The notes under the pieces were generated by a model. It did no database searches and was not told the DNA's origin. It saw only the letters and a list, made by a program, of their open reading frames with translations. Positions 6,748 through 10,000 of a stretch of DNA of 10,000 bases are shown here, one piece after another. Source of the DNA: Asticcacaulis sp. (GTDB lineage: Bacteria > Pseudomonadota > Alphaproteobacteria > Caulobacterales > Caulobacteraceae); the NCBI RefSeq assembly GCF_020217185.1, contig NZ_JAIWNX010000172.1, forward strand, positions 1 to 10,000, given 5' to 3'. A program made the translations under genes and the position numbers. Within the stretch, counting starts at the first letter, position 1; every line of letters begins with the position of its first letter.

Positions 6748-6793
6748 TATTAGCCGGTCCATCGAACAGACGGGTTTCATTACATATTTGTCA

Positions 6794-6815
6794 TTCAGTT
6801 TGCGTTCAGATTCAG
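6794..6815 (+). promoter_or_regulatory. Three TTCAG half-sites, candidate response-regulator operator
   Basis: TTCAG occurs at 6794-6798, 6805-6809 and 6811-6815. The first two are exactly 11 bases apart, about one helical turn, as in tandem sites of OmpR/PhoB-type regulators. A weak -10-like TATGCC follows at 6821-6826, where an activator bound at these sites could contact RNA polymerase. They probably control the lipoprotein genes downstream. The regulator is not identified. Confidence 0.35.
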
Positions 6816-6828
6816 GGCAGTATGCCTT

Positions 6829-6847
6829 GGGTGGGGCTTGGGCTGGG
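6829..6847 (+). promoter_or_regulatory. G-quadruplex motif in the leader of the first lipoprotein gene
   Basis: GGGTGGGGCTTGGGCTGGG has four runs of at least three G separated by loops of 1, 3 and 2 bases, on the coding strand, ending 37 bases before the ATG of the first lipoprotein gene. Short loops favour a stable fold. If transcription starts near the TATGCC element, the motif would be at the very 5' end of the mRNA. No function is shown. Confidence 0.4.
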
Positions 6848-6884
6848 TGCTTGGTCCCCTGTACCAACAATGGGATCAACACCA

Positions 6885-7025
6885 ATGAAACTGACCTTGA
6901 AACTTCTGGCGGTAGCGGCTGTGGCCGTGACGCTTTCCGGATGCCTGATGTATCTGGAAGGGAAGGCCGACGACAGCCAGGCCTTGCAGCCCAAAAGCGC
7001 TCTTACCCTTAAAACGCGCGGATAA
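6885..7025 (+). CDS. Small lipoprotein (46 aa), first of a tandem pair
   Basis: The ATG at 6885 opens a 46-residue product with a lysine-containing start (MKLTLK), a hydrophobic core and the perfect lipobox LSGC with Cys20 as the lipidated residue. The mature part would be only 27 residues, polar, with DDSQ and a basic tail ending KTRG. Leu at +2 would allow transport to the outer membrane. The frame remains open upstream to 6723, but that part crosses the inverted repeat and has no signal-peptide logic, so the short start is chosen. No strong ribosome binding site is seen (only GGGA about 10 bases upstream). The next gene, 39 bases downstream, encodes a protein of the same plan, which suggests an old duplication. 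I do not recognise a named family. The lipoprotein call is well supported; the function is unknown. Confidence 0.72.
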   Translation: MKLTLKLLAVAAVAVTLSGCLMYLEGKADDSQALQPKSALTLKTRG

Positions 7026-7064
7026 ACCGCCGTTCCTTCCTCCCCTTACCCAGAAAGATCAGAC

Positions 7065-7208
7065 ATGAAATCGCTTATCCTCAAAGTGGCCGCCCTCACC
7101 GTCCTCGCTGCCAGCCTGTCGGGCTGCGTCGTCATCGTTAAGGACGATCAGTCGAAGCCCATCCATAACCACGAGACCAAGACGACCACGACCAAGACTC
7201 AGGCGTAG
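7065..7208 (+). CDS. Small lipoprotein (47 aa), second of a tandem pair
   Basis: This short frame encodes 47 residues: a signal sequence MKSLILKVAALTVLAASLSG with lipobox LSGC (Cys21), then VVIVKDDQS and a His/Thr/Lys-rich tail (IHNHETKTTTTKTQA). The mature part is 27 residues, as in its neighbour. The two share the MK-x-L-x-LK start, LSGC at nearly the same position, a hydrophobic patch right after the Cys and a DDSQ/DDQS element, so they are probably paralogues on one transcript. The ribosome binding site is weak (GAAAGA). The gene is below common length cut-offs and may be missing from automatic annotation. Its last 10 bases overlap the end of the convergent glutathione S-transferase gene. 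The function is unknown; a structural or envelope-stress lipoprotein is a guess. Confidence 0.7.
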   Translation: MKSLILKVAALTVLAASLSGCVVIVKDDQSKPIHNHETKTTTTKTQA

Positions 7209-7855
7209 TCGTAAGGCCCGCCACGGGACAGGGCGCGTTGATAGGCCTCGCGGGCGTGGATACGTTCGACGAAGCCCCGCAATACCGCGCTTTGTCCCGC
7301 TCCGGCGCGGCTCACCGCCGCCTCGACCGGAAAGCTCATCATGATGTCGGCGGCGCTCAAGGCGTTGCCCGCAAACCAGCCGGTGTCCTTCAGCGATGCC
7401 TCCCAGAAGGCCAGATGCGTCTTCAGGCCCGGCGTGACCATCCTGGCCTCTAGTCCCTTGGCGATCAGCCCGGCAATCGGGCGTATCAGCCCGGGCACCT
7501 TGGCCGGAAGCTGGCTGGTGATCAGTTTCAGCAACAATAACGGCATGGCCGACCCTTCGGCGTAGTGCAGCCAGTAGCGCATCTGTAGCCGCGCCTTGGG
7601 GTCTTCGGGCACCAGTCGTCCTTGCGCATAGGTGTCCAAAATATAGTCCACAATCGCGCCCGTTTCGGCGATGGTTAGACCGTTATCGGTAATGACCGGC
7701 GACTTGCCGAGCGGATGAATGGCCTTCAGTTCGGGCGGCGCGAACATGTCGGGATCGCGCTGATAGCGCACGATCTCATAGTCGAGCCCCAGTTCCTCCA
7801 GAAGCCACAGCACGCGCTGCGAACGCGAATTATTCAGGTGATGGACGGTAATCAT
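7199..7855 (-). CDS. Glutathione S-transferase family protein
   Basis: The 218-residue protein has the two-domain GST layout. The thioredoxin-like N-terminal domain (about 1-80) opens MITVHHLNNSRSQRVLWLLEELGLDYE. Ser10 or Ser12 stands where Ser/Cys-type GSTs keep their catalytic residue, and GKSPVITDNGLTIAETGAIVDYI holds the cis-Pro (SPV) and the ES/ET glutathione gamma-glutamyl contact (AETGAI). The all-helical C-terminal domain contains SAADIMMSFPVEAA, the N-capping/hydrophobic-staple region near 170. A cytoplasmic glutathione-dependent detoxification or reductase role is the family expectation; the substrate is unknown. The ATG has a strong site, AGAGGAG, 5 bases upstream. It lies 42 bases downstream of the hrpB stop on the same strand, so it may be cotranscribed with hrpB or have its own promoter in that gap, where I see none. 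Confidence 0.9.
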   Translation of the reverse strand: MITVHHLNNSRSQRVLWLLEELGLDYEIVRYQRDPDMFAPPELKAIHPLGKSPVITDNGLTIAETGAIVDYILDTYAQGRLVPEDPKARLQMRYWLHYAEGSAMPLLLLKLITSQLPAKVPGLIRPIAGLIAKGLEARMVTPGLKTHLAFWEASLKDTGWFAGNALSAADIMMSFPVEAAVSRAGAGQSAVLRGFVERIHAREAYQRALSRGGPYDYA

Positions 7856-7897
7856 GGCAACTCCTCTGGCTTATACGTGAAGTATGAGAAGGTAGTT

Positions 7898-10000
7898 TTA
7901 CGTGCCGCGTGGCTTGGCCCGCGTCGTAGGGTCGGCATCGCGGGGGTTTTCCGGCCAGACGTGGCGCGGATAGCGGCCCTTCATGTCGCTGCGCACCTCC
8001 GCCCATGAGCCGTCCCAGAAGGCGGGGAGATTTTTCGTAATCTGGATAGGTCGATGCGCCGGCGACAACAGGGCGAGCGTCAGCGGCGTCCGCTGCGGTC
8101 CCACCACGGGGTGTTGCGTCACGCCATAAAGCTCCTGCACCCGCACCTCCAGCCTCGGCCCGCCCTCGGCCCCATAGTCGATGCGGATATTCGACCCCGT
8201 CGGCATCCGCCAGTATTCGGGCGCCAGTGTATCAAGCGCGCGTTGCTGGTCATAATCCAGTCGCCCCAGCAGGGCCTGAGACACGTCGCTGGCGGTCAGC
8301 GACAGCAGGGGCCGCCCCGCGGCATAGGGCCCCAGCCAGTCGGCCAGACCGCTCAGCAGGGCCTCATCCGACAGGTCGGGCCAGGTGGGGTCCTGCGCGT
8401 GCAGAAAATTGACGCGCGCGCGCAGGTTTTCGGCATTTTCGGAAAATTTGAGGACTTTCAGGCCCTTGGTACGGATTTCTTCAGCCTCAGCCTCAATCAG
8501 CAATTCCGGCGGCACGGAGGGTAAAGGCTGGCTCGACAGGATCAGTTCACCGAATCGCACCTGCGCCAGCGCGCGGTAACGGCCATTAAAGCGCTCCAGC
8601 ACGGTGCGCTTTTCCAGTCGGTCGGCAAACAGGCTTATGACCTCGGCCTCGCTCAGGGCGGCCCCCAGCAGCACGCGGTCGCGCCCGGCCCCGCCGCCCA
8701 GATCGCCGACGGCGATATAGGCCGCGCGCGCCAGTGGATCATGTTCATCGACATAGACGCCGCGCCCATTGGCCATGACAAATTCCCCGGCCTTCCCCCG
8801 CGCCTTGGCCACGCGCTCCGGGAAACATTCGGCCAGCAGGGCATGCACCGATTTGACGGCGGTTTGCGCCGACGCTGCGTCCTTTGGCACGTCACGCACC
8901 AGTTGCCCGGCCAGACGCGCCCAGGTCTGCGCCAGTTGCCGCGCCTGCGTCACCTTGGGCGAACGGTCCTTCGACAGGCCCTCCAGCCGCAGGTCGAGAT
9001 CGGTGGCCTTGCCCCCCAGACCGTTTTCTGACAACAGAACGGCCAGCGCTGCCCCCTGATCGCTCAGGCCGTCACGCGCGGCCAGCAGCAGCATGTGCCC
9101 CAGACGCGGCGACATGGGCAGCCGCCCGACCAGCCGACCGTGCGGCGTGACTTCACCCTTTGCGTCGAGGATATCCAGCCCGCGCAGCAGCTTTTCGGCC
9201 TCCTGTAACGCGGCTCTGGGCGGGTGGTCGAGCAGAGCTAATCCGTCGGTCGATTTTGCCCCCCACAGGCGCAGGTCGAGCACCAGCCGCGACAGGTCGG
9301 TATCGAGGATTTCCGGCCGCGCAAAGGGGATCAAAGACCGGTCATTTTCTTCGTCCCACAGGCGGTAGCAGTCGCCCGCCTGCGTCCGCCCGGCCCGCCC
9401 GCGCCGCTGATCGGCGGCGGCTTTTGAGACGCGCTCGGTCACCATGCGCACCACGCCGCGCGCCGCATCGAAGCGCCCCAACCGCGCCACGCCGCTATCG
9501 ACCACCATCGACACCTTGTCGAGCGTCAGCGAGGTTTCGGCAATGGCAGTGGCCAGCACGATGCGCGGCGTGCCGGGGGCGTTTTTGGCCAGCACCCGCG
9601 TCTGATCCCTCGCCTCCATCGCGCCATACAGCTTGTGCACCTCGATGAAGGGCGGCAGGCCCTTTTCGGCCAGCAGAGTCGCCACGCGGTGGATTTCGCC
9701 CTGCCCCGGCAGGAAGACCAGCATCGTCTCGGCGCGCTCGGGCGTCAGCTTAGCCGCCACCCGCGCCACGACCTTCGCCACATCCTCTTCCAGCCGCAGC
9801 GTCTGATCGCGGCCGGTATAGTGGGTGGTCACCGGAAAGGCGCGACCCAGCGAATGAAACACCTCGGCATCGGGTAAGACGCTGCGGACCCGCTCCCCGT
9901 CCAGCGTCGCCGACATGACAAGAATACGCAGATCGTCTCGCAGGACGCTCTGGCTGTCGCGGGCGAAGGCCAGCCCCAGATCGGCGTCGAGGCTGCGTTC
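7898..10000 (-). CDS. hrpB: ATP-dependent helicase HrpB, 5' end outside window
   Basis: The frame is open to the right edge, so about 700 C-terminal residues of a protein usually near 800-850 are visible. The first visible residues ERSLDADLGLAF follow directly on the DEFH motif II, which lies just outside. Visible superfamily 2 DEAH/RHA motifs are SAT (motif III, MSATLDGE), LVFLPGQGEI (motif IV region), LATAIAETSLT (motif V, about residue 149 of the visible part) and QRRGRAGR (motif VI, about 198-205). The HA2-like helical region and the long HrpB-specific C-terminus follow, ending GRYPRHVWPENP and PTTRAKPRGT, very characteristic of this family. HrpB is a DExH RNA helicase-like protein of Proteobacteria whose physiological role is poorly defined. 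The start and Walker A are not visible. The GST-family gene follows 42 bases downstream. Confidence 0.95.
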   Translation of the reverse strand, partial: ERSLDADLGLAFARDSQSVLRDDLRILVMSATLDGERVRSVLPDAEVFHSLGRAFPVTTHYTGRDQTLRLEEDVAKVVARVAAKLTPERAETMLVFLPGQGEIHRVATLLAEKGLPPFIEVHKLYGAMEARDQTRVLAKNAPGTPRIVLATAIAETSLTLDKVSMVVDSGVARLGRFDAARGVVRMVTERVSKAAADQRRGRAGRTQAGDCYRLWDEENDRSLIPFARPEILDTDLSRLVLDLRLWGAKSTDGLALLDHPPRAALQEAEKLLRGLDILDAKGEVTPHGRLVGRLPMSPRLGHMLLLAARDGLSDQGAALAVLLSENGLGGKATDLDLRLEGLSKDRSPKVTQARQLAQTWARLAGQLVRDVPKDAASAQTAVKSVHALLAECFPERVAKARGKAGEFVMANGRGVYVDEHDPLARAAYIAVGDLGGGAGRDRVLLGAALSEAEVISLFADRLEKRTVLERFNGRYRALAQVRFGELILSSQPLPSVPPELLIEAEAEEIRTKGLKVLKFSENAENLRARVNFLHAQDPTWPDLSDEALLSGLADWLGPYAAGRPLLSLTASDVSQALLGRLDYDQQRALDTLAPEYWRMPTGSNIRIDYGAEGGPRLEVRVQELYGVTQHPVVGPQRTPLTLALLSPAHRPIQITKNLPAFWDGSWAEVRSDMKGRYPRHVWPENPRDADPTTRAKPRGT

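Larger units (their letters stand above)
6605..6884. other. 280-base intergenic region with several structured elements and no supported gene
   Basis: This is the longest non-coding stretch in the window. From left to right it holds the terminator hairpin, a spacer with a GGGCGCCC palindrome (6704-6711 region), the perfect 14-base inverted repeat, an AT-richer block (about 6765-6815) with the TTCAG half-sites, the G-quadruplex motif and a small TTGGT/ACCAA hairpin just before the first lipoprotein gene. Open frames on both strands cross it, but they read through the inverted repeats and resemble no known protein. Confidence 0.6.

Noticed and set aside
6658..6885. Open frame of 75 codons on the minus strand, and a 112-codon frame on the plus strand over the same region
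   Set aside because: Both cross the inverted repeat, have no signal or domain and no ribosome binding site. They are best explained as chance frames through a repeat-like intergenic region.
1..10000. CRISPR array, tRNA, rRNA, insertion sequence, prophage or toxin-antitoxin genes
   Set aside because: I looked on both strands and found no regular repeat-spacer pattern, no transposase or integrase motifs, no tRNA-like cloverleaf ends, and no small gene pair with toxin-antitoxin features.

Overview
The window looks like chromosomal DNA of a free-living alphaproteobacterium, most likely a member of the Caulobacterales. This rests on the high GC content, the style of the proteins (an HrpB helicase ending in PTTRAKPRGT, a FecCD-type uptake operon with a CADQ-type binding protein, an alphaproteobacterial GT2 ending in FHWDKTEH) and gene packing with 1 to 4 base overlaps. 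The genus is an inference. No mobile element, integrase, CRISPR array, tRNA or rRNA is visible.

Layout. Bases 2-769 (+) hold the C-terminal catalytic part of a soluble lytic transglycosylase whose start lies off the left edge. Its 3' end overlaps antisense with a three-gene operon on the minus strand (3285 down to 732): periplasmic binding protein, FecCD/BtuC-type permease and FecE/BtuD-type ATPase, chained by stop/start overlaps. Together these form one ABC importer for a corrinoid or iron chelate. A short divergent region (3286-3364) carries an exact DnaA box and separates this operon from a membrane-bound GT2 polysaccharide synthase-like protein (3365-4822, +). It is followed on the same strand by two RNA methyltransferase genes, one RlmI-like and one SpoU/TrmH-like, only 4 bases apart. 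A strong hairpin with a U tract ends this run.

The most unusual part is 6605-7208. The intergenic stretch 6605-6884 holds two large inverted repeats with related right ends, three TTCAG half-sites with an 11-base spacing between the first two, and a G-quadruplex motif. It leads into two tandem genes for 46- and 47-residue lipoproteins, both with perfect LSGC lipoboxes. The second is easily missed because of its size.

The right side (minus strand) has hrpB, truncated by the right edge just after its DExH motif, followed downstream by a glutathione S-transferase family gene whose stop codon overlaps the end of the second lipoprotein gene.

Most of the window is ordinary housekeeping or uptake content. 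I see no convincing new multi-gene system. The tandem lipoprotein module with its structured upstream region is the best candidate for something undescribed.
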